Assembly (NCBI RefSeq): GCF_014873535.1
Contig: NZ_JADBEF010000001.1
Location: 8,122,001-8,186,000 of the forward strand
Reading direction: 5' to 3'
DNA: 64,000 bases
Origin: Nonomuraea africana
GTDB taxonomy: Bacteria > Actinomycetota > Actinomycetes > Streptosporangiales > Streptosporangiaceae
In this document: one piece after another, positions 16,966 through 24,838 of the stretch
Layout of the letters: the number at the start of each line of letters is the position of its first letter
Position numbering within the stretch: position 1 is the first letter of the stretch
Made by a program: the position numbers and the translations under genes
Notes under the pieces: model-generated
Databases searched by the model: none
What the model was told of the DNA's origin: nothing
Seen by the model: the letters and a program-made list of their open reading frames with translations, nothing else

Positions 16966-17189
16966 CGCCTGCCCTCCGCGACGGCTTCGAGGATGTCGGC
17001 CGTCGAGGGGCCGTCGCTACGGTCTCGCGACTTCAAGCGGTTGACGATCTCGGCGTTGGTCGGCCGAGCGGCGAGATCGGCAAGCTCCCTCGCGACGTAG
17101 GCGGACAGGGACATTCCGGCTGCCGCCGCCCGTTCCTTGAGGGCTTCGGCAACGGCCTCGGGGACGTCGCGAATGTAGAGAGTGGCCAT
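16962..17189 (-). CDS. vapB: VapB/FitA-type antitoxin, ribbon-helix-helix
   Basis: A 75-residue protein starting MATLYIRDVPEAVAEALKER, then AAAAGMSLSAYVARELADLA: a ribbon-helix-helix DNA-binding half of the FitA type. The C-terminal tail (PSTADILEAVAEGRR) would thread into the toxin. The ATG at 17189 matches family starts; an in-frame ATG three codons upstream (17198) lies inside the operator palindrome and is also possible. It should neutralise VapC and repress the operon. Confidence 0.88.
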   Translation of the reverse strand: MATLYIRDVPEAVAEALKERAAAAGMSLSAYVARELADLAARPTNAEIVNRLKSRDRSDGPSTADILEAVAEGRR

Positions 17190-17196
17190 GTCCTCC

Positions 17197-17217
17197 ATGC
17201 TAGCAATCTGCAAGCAT
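17197..17217. promoter_or_regulatory. vapBC operator palindrome
   Basis: A 21-bp inverted repeat, ATGCTaGCA-atc-TGCaAGCAT, with eight of nine base pairs matching in each arm. It lies directly over the start of vapB. Position and symmetry fit binding of a VapBC complex with two ribbon-helix-helix dimers, so autoregulation is expected. Confidence 0.7.
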
Positions 17218-17218
17218 C

Positions 17219-17246
17219 GGGGGTACGGCACGCCTGCCGTACCCCC
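17219..17246 (-). terminator. terminator between the APC permease and vapBC
   Basis: Perfect 12-bp stem (GGGGGTACGGCA / TGCCGTACCCCC) with a 4-nt loop (cgcc), 5 bp past the permease stop codon. It isolates vapBC from upstream transcription. No T-tract is present. Confidence 0.8.
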
Positions 17247-17251
17247 GGGAA

Positions 17252-18766
17252 TCAGGAGACGGTCTCGTCGACGGTGCGGCGCGGGCCGGTGAACCACTTC
17301 CTGGCCGACAGCGTCCACCACAGGGCGATGCCGATCAGCACCCCGCCCACCGCGAGCGGCGCGTAGTTCACCGCCGTCCAGGTGAAGTCGGGGCTGCCGG
17401 GCACGCCCGCCGGAGACAGCGGCATGATGAAGTACACCGAGATGACCGCGATCTCGATGATGGCGATCCAGCACAGCACCTTGTACTTCGCGCCCAGCGT
17501 CCACGGGCCGGGCTCGAAGCGGTCGCCCATGCGCAGACGCAGCCAGATCGGGATGAGGAAGGCCAGGTAGAGGCCGATCACCGCGATCGACACCACGGCG
17601 TAGAACGCGATCGGCGTCCCGACGCCGGGAGGGGCGTAGAGCGCCGGCAGCGTGATCAGGCCCGCCACCGCGCACCCGGCCAGGATGGCGTTGACCGGGG
17701 TCCTGTTGCGGTCGACGCGTGACCACAGCCGCCAGCCCGGCACCGCGCCGTCGCGGGAGAAGGCGTAGGTCATGCGTGACATCGACGTCACGCAGCTCAT
17801 CCCGCAGAAGAACTGGCCGATCGTGGAGATGGCGAAGATCGCGGTGGCGAGGTTCGCGGGAAGTGCCGTGTCGAAGATCGCGCCGACGAAGCCGAACTGC
17901 TTGTTGATCTCATCGACGTTCGTGGCGGCGAACAGGAACGCCAGCAGCAGGATCCAGCCGCCGATGGCCGAGTAGAAGATCGAGCGCCACAGGCCCTTGG
18001 CCGCGGACGTCGCCGCGCCCTGCGTCTCCTCCGAGACGTGCGCGCAGGCGTCGAAGCCGGTGATCGTGTACTGCGTGAGCAGGAAGCCCAGCGGGAGCAC
18101 GTAGAACCAGAACGACGAGTCGGAGAAGCCCGAGTTGTTGATCGTCTCGGTGAACACGAAGCCGAGCGTCTGGTGCTCGCTCGGCGCGAAGACCAGGATG
18201 GCGACGACGATCGCCGCGCCCGCGACGTGCCACCAGACCGAGATGTTCTGCAGCAGCGAGATGAGCCGGTGGCTGAAGATGTTGATCAGCGCGTGCAGCA
18301 CGAGGATGATCAGGAAGAGCACGAACGCCTGGGTCAGCGTGCCCTCCCATGCTCCGCCCGTGAGGCGGCTGAGGGTGATGTTGAGGAAGGTCGCACAGCC
18401 GTAGTCGACGGAGGCGGTGACGGCGATGAGCCCGATGAGGTTCAGCCAGCCGGTGAACCAGCCGTGGATCGGCTTGCCCATCGTGGCGGCCCACCAGTAG
18501 ATGCCGCCGGCCGTGGGAAAGGCCGAGACCAGCTCCGACATGCAGAAGCCGATGATCAGGATGAAGGCGGAGATCAGCGGCCAGCCCCACGAGATGGCGA
18601 CCGGCCCGCCGTTGTTCCAGGCCTGGCCGAAGGTGGTGAAGCAGCCGGCCAGGATCGAGATGATGGAGAAGGAGATGGCGAAGTTGGAGAAGCCGCTCCA
18701 GGTCCTCGAGAGCTCCTGCTTGTAACCGAGCTCGGCGAGTCGCCTGGAATCCTCGTCTAAAGTCAT
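17252..18766 (-). CDS. APC-family amino acid/amine permease
   Basis: A 504-residue transporter. It starts MTLDEDSRRLAELGYKQELS and continues RTWSGFSNFAISFSIISILAG, the opening of the GABA/choline-type permeases of the APC superfamily. It shows PTAGGIYWWAATMG and QYTITGFDACAHVSEETQGA motifs and about 12 hydrophobic segments. It lies 18 bp downstream of the choline-kinase-like gene on the same strand, and a strong terminator follows. Import of choline, ethanolamine or a related amine for the adjacent enzymes is inferred. Confidence 0.9.
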   Translation of the reverse strand: MTLDEDSRRLAELGYKQELSRTWSGFSNFAISFSIISILAGCFTTFGQAWNNGGPVAISWGWPLISAFILIIGFCMSELVSAFPTAGGIYWWAATMGKPIHGWFTGWLNLIGLIAVTASVDYGCATFLNITLSRLTGGAWEGTLTQAFVLFLIILVLHALINIFSHRLISLLQNISVWWHVAGAAIVVAILVFAPSEHQTLGFVFTETINNSGFSDSSFWFYVLPLGFLLTQYTITGFDACAHVSEETQGAATSAAKGLWRSIFYSAIGGWILLLAFLFAATNVDEINKQFGFVGAIFDTALPANLATAIFAISTIGQFFCGMSCVTSMSRMTYAFSRDGAVPGWRLWSRVDRNRTPVNAILAGCAVAGLITLPALYAPPGVGTPIAFYAVVSIAVIGLYLAFLIPIWLRLRMGDRFEPGPWTLGAKYKVLCWIAIIEIAVISVYFIMPLSPAGVPGSPDFTWTAVNYAPLAVGGVLIGIALWWTLSARKWFTGPRRTVDETVS

Positions 18767-18784
18767 GGGTCTCCTTGGGGGGTG

Positions 18785-19669
18785 TCAGTGCCTCCGGACG
18801 TCGTCGATCAGCCGGCCGACGCCGTCCAGGTCTCGTACGGCCCGCGCGAACTTCCCCTCGGCCTCGGCCGCGTAGTCGAAGTCGGCCTGCCGGTCGAGCA
18901 GGCCGTGGTGGACGGAGAACCAGAGTGTCCACGTGACGTTCGACATGATGTGGAAGAGACGCACGCGCGAGTCGTGCTCGCCTGTGGTGAAGTAGGCCCT
19001 GGCCAGGCGGGCGGTCTGGTCGGGGTCCAGATCCGCCTCCGCGGCGATGTCGCCGAGCTCGAAGGCGGGGTCGTTGTTGCCGGAGAGCTGGTAGTCGATG
19101 ATGCGGATCACGTCGCCCTGGGCGATGAAGTTCTCGGCCAGCAGATCGTTGTGGCAGGGAACGGTCGCGATCTCGGGCATGGCCCGCTCGATGTCGGCCA
19201 CCGTGGGAAGGATGTCGTCATAGCCGGGCGGGGTGGCCAGCCCGTGCCTCTGGCAGAGGCGGCGGAAGTCGCGGAGCTTGTCGAAGATCGAGAAGTCGTT
19301 GACGAAGCGGGGGCCTGCGTGGAGCGTGCGGCAAGCCGTGGCGATCGCGCCCAGATGGTGCGGCACCTGCGCGGCGTTGAGCGTGACACCGTCCAGGTAC
19401 TCGATGAGCAGGGCGTGCACCTCGGGGAAGTGGTGGATCACCTTCGGCCCGACGCCGGTCTCCGCGGCGCGGATCGTGTTCTCGATCTCCTGCTCCAGCG
19501 GGATGCCCAGCCCCGCGGCGCACACGGCGGGGTCGAGGACGCGCAGCAGCCATCGCTCGCCGTCCCCGGTCTCGACTCTGGCGATCAGGTGGCTGAGGCC
19601 GCCCTTGATGGGCGTCTGGCTGACCGGCCGCCCGGCCCAGTCGGAGACCAACTCGATCACGTCTGGCAT
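18785..19669 (-). CDS. choline/ethanolamine kinase-like phosphotransferase
   Basis: A 294-residue member of the aminoglycoside/choline kinase fold. The Brenner motif TVPCHNDLLAENFI and the metal-binding IIDYQLSGNNDPAFELGDIA are intact. An N-terminal GGLSHLIARVE glycine loop and LLIEYLDGVTL hinge are also present. It would phosphorylate a small amino alcohol using ATP. The ATG at 19669 has gggag just upstream. It heads the two-gene operon with the permease and is divergent from the flavoprotein, suggesting one pathway for an amine nutrient. Confidence 0.88.
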   Translation of the reverse strand: MPDVIELVSDWAGRPVSQTPIKGGLSHLIARVETGDGERWLLRVLDPAVCAAGLGIPLEQEIENTIRAAETGVGPKVIHHFPEVHALLIEYLDGVTLNAAQVPHHLGAIATACRTLHAGPRFVNDFSIFDKLRDFRRLCQRHGLATPPGYDDILPTVADIERAMPEIATVPCHNDLLAENFIAQGDVIRIIDYQLSGNNDPAFELGDIAAEADLDPDQTARLARAYFTTGEHDSRVRLFHIMSNVTWTLWFSVHHGLLDRQADFDYAAEAEGKFARAVRDLDGVGRLIDDVRRH

Positions 19670-19726
19670 ACGCGACTCCCTTTGGCCTACATTTAGACCA
19701 TTCCGATCCTGCGGGCAAGGTGTTAC
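19670..19726. promoter_or_regulatory. divergent promoter region, kinase-permease / flavoprotein
   Basis: Only 57 bp separate the two starts. The centre is relatively AT-rich (ggcctacatttagaccattc), so two outward promoters probably overlap here and may share control. No perfect inverted repeat of six or more bases was noticed. Confidence 0.4.
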
Positions 19727-22186
19727 ATGACTGTTTCGATCATGGGAATACCCGATTCGGCTCAGGCGATAGTGATCGGCGGGGGTGTGGCGGGCTGCAG
19801 TGTGGCCTACCACCTGGCCCGTCTCGGCTGGCGAGACGTCGTGCTCGTCGAGCGGCACGAACTCACCGAGGGCACCACCTGGCATTCGGCGGGATTCGTC
19901 GGCCAGCTCCGCTCCACCGTGACCCAGACCCGCATGATCATGTACTCGGCGGGCCTCTACGCCGAGCTCGCGGAGCTGACCGGCCTCGACCCGGGCTGGC
20001 ACGGGGTGGGCGGGCTGCGCCTCGCCACCACCCCGGCCCGGGTGGAGGAGCTGGTACGGCAGGCGGGCGCGGCCGAGACGTACGGGCTGGAGATGTCGCT
20101 GCTGTCGGGGCGGCAGACCAACGACCTGATGCCGCTGCTGCACGACGAGGACATCCTGGCCTCGCTGTGGCTGCCCGGCGACGGCTGGCTGGACCCCGCG
20201 TCACTGGCCAGGGCGCTGGCGGAGGGCGCGGCGAAGCTCGGGGTGCGCGTCGTCACCGGCGTCAGGGTCACCGGGATCGACGTCGTCGACGGCTCCGTCC
20301 AGGGCGTCCGCCTCGCGGGGGCGACCTCGGAGGAGGAGTGGACGATCAGGGCCGAGACCGTGGTGAACTGCGCGGGCGCCGCGGCGGGCAGGGTGGGCGC
20401 GCTGGCGGGCGTGGACGTGCCGATCGTGCCCATCAAGCACCAGTACGTCGTGACCCATCCCGCCGACATCCCCGCGTCCACGCCGACCGTGCGCGACCCC
20501 GACAACATCGTCTACTTCCGCGAGCAGGACGGCGGGATCCTGGTCGGCGGGTACATCCGCAGCCCCGAGGTGTGGGAGGTGGCCGACCCGCTCGCCGAGT
20601 CCCGCCTGCTCTTCCCGCCCAACCTGCCGAAGTTCAGGGAGTCGTGGGCCTCCGCGCGGCATCGGCTGCCGAGCATCGCCAAGCGGACCTCGGACGACTT
20701 CGACGAGTCCCAGGTCGCGCGCATCGTGCACGGGCCCGAGGCGTTCACCCCCGACGGCGAGTTCCTGCTGGGCGAGACGGCGGTGCGCGGCTTCTGGGTG
20801 GCGGCCGGGTTCTGCGTGCACGGGCTCGCGGCGGCGGGCGGGGTCGGCAAGGTGATGGCCGAGTGGATCGTGACCGGCGTGCCCGAGTACGACCTGTTCG
20901 GCATGGACGTCCGGCGCTTCGGCGACTACGCGGGGTCGAGCCGGTGGGCCAGGGCGAAGGCGCTCGACGCCTACTCGAAGTACTACGACATCGTCTACCC
21001 GGGCGAGGAGCGCGCCGCCGCGCGGCCGCTGCGCCGCTCGCCCGCCTGGCCCAGGCACGCCGAACTGGGCGCCGCCTTCGGCGAGAAGGCCGGATGGGAA
21101 CGGGTGAACTGGTTCGACTCCGGCACCCTGGCCGAGGTCCGGGCGGGTGCGGGTGGCAGGCCGCTGGGCTGGGCCGGACGGGTGTGGTCGCCTGCCGTAC
21201 GGGAGGAGTGCCTGGCCACCCGTGACGCGGCCGGACTGTTCGACCAGACCTCGTTCGCCAAGCTGGAGGTCTCGGGACCGAAGGCGCTCGCGACCCTCCA
21301 GCACCTCTGCGCGGGTCAGCTCGACAGGAAGGTCGGCGCGGTCGTCTACACCCAGCTCCTCAACCACCGAGGCGGCATCGAGGCGGACCTCACCGTCACC
21401 CGCCTGGCCGAGGACAGGTTCCGCCTGGTCACCGGCACCGCCTACGGCACGCACGACGCCGCGTGGCTGCGCCGCCACGGTCTCGACGTCCAGGACGTCA
21501 CCTCCGCGTACGCCTGCTACTGCCTGTGGGGTCCGCAGGCCCACGCGATCCTGGAGCGGCTGTCGGACGACGACCTCGGCTTCCCCTACCTCCAGGCCAG
21601 GCAGATCACCGTCGCCCACGTGCCGGTGCTGGCACAGCGGGTGACCTTCGTGGGGGAGTACGGCTGGGAGCTCTACTGCCCGGCCGAGTACGGCCTCACG
21701 CTGTGGGACGCGCTCATGGAGGCGGGCCTGCCGTACGGCATGCGGCCGGGCGGCTACCGGGCGATCGACTCGATGCGACTGGAGAAGGGCTATCGGGTCT
21801 GGGGGCTGGACATCACCCCGGAGACCACGCCGTACGAGGCGGGGCTGGGCTTCGCCGTCCACGAGGGGAAGGAGTTCCTCGGCAAGGACGCGCTGACGCG
21901 GGAGCCCGAACGGACGTTGCGCTGCCTGGTGCTCGACGACCCGCGGCGGGTGTGCCTGGGCGGCGAGCCGGTCAGGGTGGACGGCGCGCCGGCGAGCAGG
22001 GTGACCAGCGGCGGCTACGGCCACCGGGTGGACGCCTCGATCGCCTACGCCTACCTGCGCGGCCGGCCCGAGAACGTGACGGTCGGGGTGGACGGCACGT
22101 GGGTGGCGGCCAGGGTGGTGGAGCGCACGCCGTACGACCCTGGCCACGAGCGCGTCAGGTCACGTCCAGCACGATCTTCCCGCTGA
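19727..22186 (+). CDS. FAD-dependent dimethylglycine/sarcosine dehydrogenase-like protein with GcvT domain
   Basis: An 819-residue, two-part enzyme. The N-terminal DAO-type FAD domain opens AIVIGGGVAGCSVAYHL and has GTTWHSAGF, whose His corresponds to the covalent flavin site of DMGDH and sarcosine dehydrogenase. The C-terminal half is a folate-binding GcvT/aminomethyltransferase domain (LFDQTSFAKLEVSGP, GYRAIDSMRLEKGYR, GKEFLGKDAL). Such enzymes demethylate N-methylated glycines and pass the one-carbon unit to tetrahydrofolate. With the divergent kinase and permease it suggests use of methylated amines; the substrate is inferred. Its end overlaps the convergent oxidoreductase gene by 32 bp. 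Confidence 0.92.
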   Translation: MTVSIMGIPDSAQAIVIGGGVAGCSVAYHLARLGWRDVVLVERHELTEGTTWHSAGFVGQLRSTVTQTRMIMYSAGLYAELAELTGLDPGWHGVGGLRLATTPARVEELVRQAGAAETYGLEMSLLSGRQTNDLMPLLHDEDILASLWLPGDGWLDPASLARALAEGAAKLGVRVVTGVRVTGIDVVDGSVQGVRLAGATSEEEWTIRAETVVNCAGAAAGRVGALAGVDVPIVPIKHQYVVTHPADIPASTPTVRDPDNIVYFREQDGGILVGGYIRSPEVWEVADPLAESRLLFPPNLPKFRESWASARHRLPSIAKRTSDDFDESQVARIVHGPEAFTPDGEFLLGETAVRGFWVAAGFCVHGLAAAGGVGKVMAEWIVTGVPEYDLFGMDVRRFGDYAGSSRWARAKALDAYSKYYDIVYPGEERAAARPLRRSPAWPRHAELGAAFGEKAGWERVNWFDSGTLAEVRAGAGGRPLGWAGRVWSPAVREECLATRDAAGLFDQTSFAKLEVSGPKALATLQHLCAGQLDRKVGAVVYTQLLNHRGGIEADLTVTRLAEDRFRLVTGTAYGTHDAAWLRRHGLDVQDVTSAYACYCLWGPQAHAILERLSDDDLGFPYLQARQITVAHVPVLAQRVTFVGEYGWELYCPAEYGLTLWDALMEAGLPYGMRPGGYRAIDSMRLEKGYRVWGLDITPETTPYEAGLGFAVHEGKEFLGKDALTREPERTLRCLVLDDPRRVCLGGEPVRVDGAPASRVTSGGYGHRVDASIAYAYLRGRPENVTVGVDGTWVAARVVERTPYDPGHERVRSRPARSSR

Positions 22187-22982
22187 CCCGTCCGGCGAAG
22201 AGCGCGTCGGCGGCCTCGCCGACGCGCTCCCACGAGCCGCGCCACCCGACGGACGGCGACAGCAGCCCGCTGGCCGCGAGATCGACGAGCACCGCCAGGT
22301 CGGGCCCGGGTTCGCTGACGTCGCCGAAGGAGTGGATCGACCTGGCGGCGCCGAGCGCGAACAGCGAGGTGAACGCCGCCGGCTCCCCCGAGGCCCAGCC
22401 GATGCTCTGCACGGTGCCTCCGGGCGTGAGCAGCTCCCACGCTCTGACCAGGTAGGGGCCGCCCAGCAGGTCGAGCACCACGTCCACGGGCGCGACGCCG
22501 TCCAGCGAGGAGACCACCTCGTCGGCGCCCAGCTCGCGCAGGCCGGCGCCGCGGCGCGCCTGGGCGATCACGTGCGCGCCTGCCAGGCGGGCCAGCTGGA
22601 CGGCCAGCCTGCCGACGCCGCCCGACGCCCCGGTGACCAGCACCCGCCTGCCGAGCACCGGCCCCGCCGCTCTGAGCGTGCGCAGCGCGGTGAGCCCCGC
22701 CATGGGCAGTGCCGCCGCCTCGGCGAGGTCCAGGCCGTCGGGAACTTCGGCGACGGACGACGCGGGGAAGACCGCACGTTCGGCCCAGGCCCCTGGCCCG
22801 AACGCCACCACTCTGCGGCCCTTCCCCGGTCCCCCCAGCACGATCCCGGCGGCGTCGTGCCCGCCGATCCGGGGGTGCCGCAGCTCACCGTGGTTGGCCG
22901 AGATGTGGCGCACCTCCACCAGGACCTCGCCGGGCTCCGGCTCGGGCACGTCCACGATCCGATGCTCCTTCAGCGCACGCAT
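22155..22982 (-). CDS. MDR-family quinone oxidoreductase / zinc-free alcohol dehydrogenase-like
   Basis: A 275-residue medium-chain reductase, shorter than the usual 310-330. The GroES-like part is present (VDVPEPEPGEVLVEV, IGGHDAAGIV) and the Rossmann part carries VLVTGASGGVGRLAVQLARL. No catalytic zinc ligands are evident, so it is probably an NADPH:quinone reductase-type enzyme. The ATG at 22982 has ggaagggg upstream; an ATG five codons earlier overlaps that site. It is divergent from the TetR gene and shares its operator region. Confidence 0.87.
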   Translation of the reverse strand: MRALKEHRIVDVPEPEPGEVLVEVRHISANHGELRHPRIGGHDAAGIVLGGPGKGRRVVAFGPGAWAERAVFPASSVAEVPDGLDLAEAAALPMAGLTALRTLRAAGPVLGRRVLVTGASGGVGRLAVQLARLAGAHVIAQARRGAGLRELGADEVVSSLDGVAPVDVVLDLLGGPYLVRAWELLTPGGTVQSIGWASGEPAAFTSLFALGAARSIHSFGDVSEPGPDLAVLVDLAASGLLSPSVGWRGSWERVGEAADALFAGRVSGKIVLDVT

Positions 22983-23000
22983 TTGCGCCCCTTCCATTGA

Positions 23001-23043
23001 ACCGGACTGACGGTCCGGTTGATAATAGGAGGACCGGCAGTCC
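23001..23043. promoter_or_regulatory. pair of TetR operators between oxidoreductase and tetR
   Basis: Two similar palindromes: ACCGGAC-tgacg-GTCCGGT (23001-23019) and GGAC-cggca-GTCC (23031-23043), both fitting GGACYGNCRGTCC. They flank ttgataatagg, a plausible promoter core. They lie between the two divergent starts, so the TetR protein probably represses both itself and the oxidoreductase. Confidence 0.75.
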
Positions 23044-23060
23044 GCTTACAAGGGAGAGAC

Positions 23061-23582
23061 GTGCGATCCGACGCGAGCAGGAACCGTGAGGCGATCCTGA
23101 GGGCCACCGAGGAGCTGCTCGCCGCGGGCGAGAGCGTGTCGCTCGACCGGGTGGCGGAGGCGGCTGGGGTGGGCAAGGGCACCGTGTTCCGCAGGTTCGG
23201 CAGCCGCACGGGGCTGTTCCAGGAACTGCTCGCCGAGCGGGCCGAACGGCTGGCGGCCAGGATCGCGACCGAGGATCCCGCGGTCCCCGCGAAGGAGCGC
23301 CTGCTGGGCTTCCTCGACGAGCTGGCCGAGCTGGCGGGGCGCAACATCGCGCTGTTCGCCGCGCACGAGCGGGCCTGTGCGGAGGACAAGTACGCCGATC
23401 CCACCTACCTGCGCTGGCACGCCCACGTCAGCGCGCTGATCGCCGAGGCCAGGCCGGGCCGCGACGCGGACTTCCTGGCCCACGCCATCCTCGGCTCGTT
23501 CGACGGAGAGCTGGTCCGCCATCTGGGAGTCGAGCGGCTGAAGGGCTCGGTCAGGGAACTGGCGTCCGACTTGACTTCGTGA
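23061..23582 (+). CDS. TetR-family repressor
   Basis: A 173-residue regulator with an N-terminal helix-turn-helix (REAILRATEELLAAG, then VSLDRVAEAAGVGKGTVFRR) and a ligand-binding C-terminal domain. The GTG at 23061 follows aagggagag and is preferred over an upstream ATG at 23019 that would lie inside the operator. It probably controls the divergent quinone oxidoreductase, perhaps in response to an electrophile or quinone; the ligand is unknown. Confidence 0.9.
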   Translation: MRSDASRNREAILRATEELLAAGESVSLDRVAEAAGVGKGTVFRRFGSRTGLFQELLAERAERLAARIATEDPAVPAKERLLGFLDELAELAGRNIALFAAHERACAEDKYADPTYLRWHAHVSALIAEARPGRDADFLAHAILGSFDGELVRHLGVERLKGSVRELASDLTS

Positions 23583-23587
23583 TCCAA

Positions 23588-23619
23588 CACCCTTTCACTA
23601 CTCCAATAGTGAAAGGGTG
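23588..23619. promoter_or_regulatory. long palindrome covering the gntR ribosome site
   Basis: A perfect 13-bp inverted repeat (CACCCTTTCACTA at 23588-23600, TAGTGAAAGGGTG at 23607-23619) with a 6-nt spacer. It starts 5 bp after the tetR stop and ends 5 bp before the gntR GTG. The right arm contains the gaaaggg ribosome site. It could be a YtrA-type GntR operator, the tetR terminator, or an RNA hairpin limiting gntR translation; these are not exclusive. Confidence 0.8.
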
Positions 23620-23624
23620 AAATT

Positions 23625-24017
23625 GTGATCGACTTCTATCTCGACAGAGGGTCGGGGGTGTCCACGTACCTCCAGCTCGTCCACCAGGTCAAGCAGGCCC
23701 TCCGCCTCGGCACGCTGCAGCCGGGCGACCAGCTGCCCACCGCGAAGGAGGTCGTCGAGCGCCTCGCGATCAATCCGAACACCGTGCTCAAGGCCTATCG
23801 CGAGCTCGAACGCGAGGGCCTGGTCATCGGCCGTCCCGGCATGGGCACCTTCGTGGAGCGCTCGATCGGCGGCGCGGGCCTGGCCGACCACGCGCGGCTG
23901 CGCAGGGGGCTGACGTCCTGGATCGCCCAGGCCCGCGCGGCGGGACTGGACCAGGAGGACATGCACGCGCTGTTCGGCGCCGTGGTCGCCGACTCCTTCC
24001 GCGAGGAGATCGCATGA
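23625..24017 (+). CDS. GntR-family regulator, YtrA subfamily
   Basis: At 130 residues this is only the winged-helix domain plus a short dimerisation tail, as in YtrA regulators. Motifs: GVSTYLQLVHQVKQALRLG, LPTAKEVVERLAINPNTVLK and YRELEREGLVIGRPGMGTFV. YtrA members usually head operons for ABC exporters and repress them until an antibiotic or cell-envelope signal appears. Here the next two genes are exactly such an ATPase and permease, with ATGA-type overlaps. Confidence 0.92.
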   Translation: MIDFYLDRGSGVSTYLQLVHQVKQALRLGTLQPGDQLPTAKEVVERLAINPNTVLKAYRELEREGLVIGRPGMGTFVERSIGGAGLADHARLRRGLTSWIAQARAAGLDQEDMHALFGAVVADSFREEIA

Positions 24018-24838
24018 TCGAGGCGACCGGGTTGAAGGTCGGGAACCGGCTGCGCGACTGCTCCGCCCGCGTGCCGGACGGCAGGGTGGTCGCGCTGGTC
24101 GGGCCGAACGGCGCGGGCAAGACGACCTTCCTGCACGCGGTCGTCGGCCTGCTGACCCCGGAGCGCGGCACGGTCAGGACGGCCGGCGAGGTCGCCTTCG
24201 TGGCGCAGGACAAGCCGCTCTACGACGGCTTCAGGGTCCGCGAGATGCTGACGCTGGGCCGCAGGCTCAACACCCGGTGGGACGAGTCGTACGCGCGCGA
24301 ACGTCTGGCCGGGCTCGGCATCCCGCTCGACCGCAAGGTCGGCAGGCTGTCCGGCGGGCAGCAGGCGCAGGTGGCGCTCACGATCGCGCTGGCCCGGCGG
24401 CCCGACCTGCTCGTGCTGGACGAACCGCTCGCCAACCTCGACCCGCTGGCCAGGCACGAGGTCATGCGCTCGCTCATGGGCGCGGTCGCGGAGACGGGGA
24501 TGAGCGTGGTGATCTCCTCGCACGTGATGTCTGACCTGGTCGACACGTGCGACTGGCTGATCGTGCTCAACGAGGGGCGGGTGCAGGTCAGCGGCGACAT
24601 CGAGGAACTGCTGTCGGAGCACAGGGTGATGACGGGGCCGCTCGGGCTCTCGCCGAACGCCCGGGTGGTCGGCGGCAGCCGTACCGAGAAGGAGCAGACG
24701 GTGCTGGTGCGCGGCGCGCCCGTGGTGGCCGATCCGCGCTGGCGGGTGCGGGCGGTGGGTCTGGAGGACCTGGTGATGGCGTATCTGCGCAGCCCCGAGG
24801 CGGCCGCGCTGCCGAGGCTGGAGGGGGTGCGGGCGTGA
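24014..24838 (+). CDS. ABC transporter ATP-binding protein
   Basis: A 274-residue ATPase: Walker A GPNGAGKTTF, signature LSGGQQAQVALTIALA, Walker B LLVLDEPLANLDP and the His switch VISSHV. The C-terminal extra region (about residues 215-274) is typical of ABC-2 exporter ATPases. It overlaps gntR and the permease by four bases each, so the three are translated together. Confidence 0.93.
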   Translation: MIEATGLKVGNRLRDCSARVPDGRVVALVGPNGAGKTTFLHAVVGLLTPERGTVRTAGEVAFVAQDKPLYDGFRVREMLTLGRRLNTRWDESYARERLAGLGIPLDRKVGRLSGGQQAQVALTIALARRPDLLVLDEPLANLDPLARHEVMRSLMGAVAETGMSVVISSHVMSDLVDTCDWLIVLNEGRVQVSGDIEELLSEHRVMTGPLGLSPNARVVGGSRTEKEQTVLVRGAPVVADPRWRVRAVGLEDLVMAYLRSPEAAALPRLEGVRA

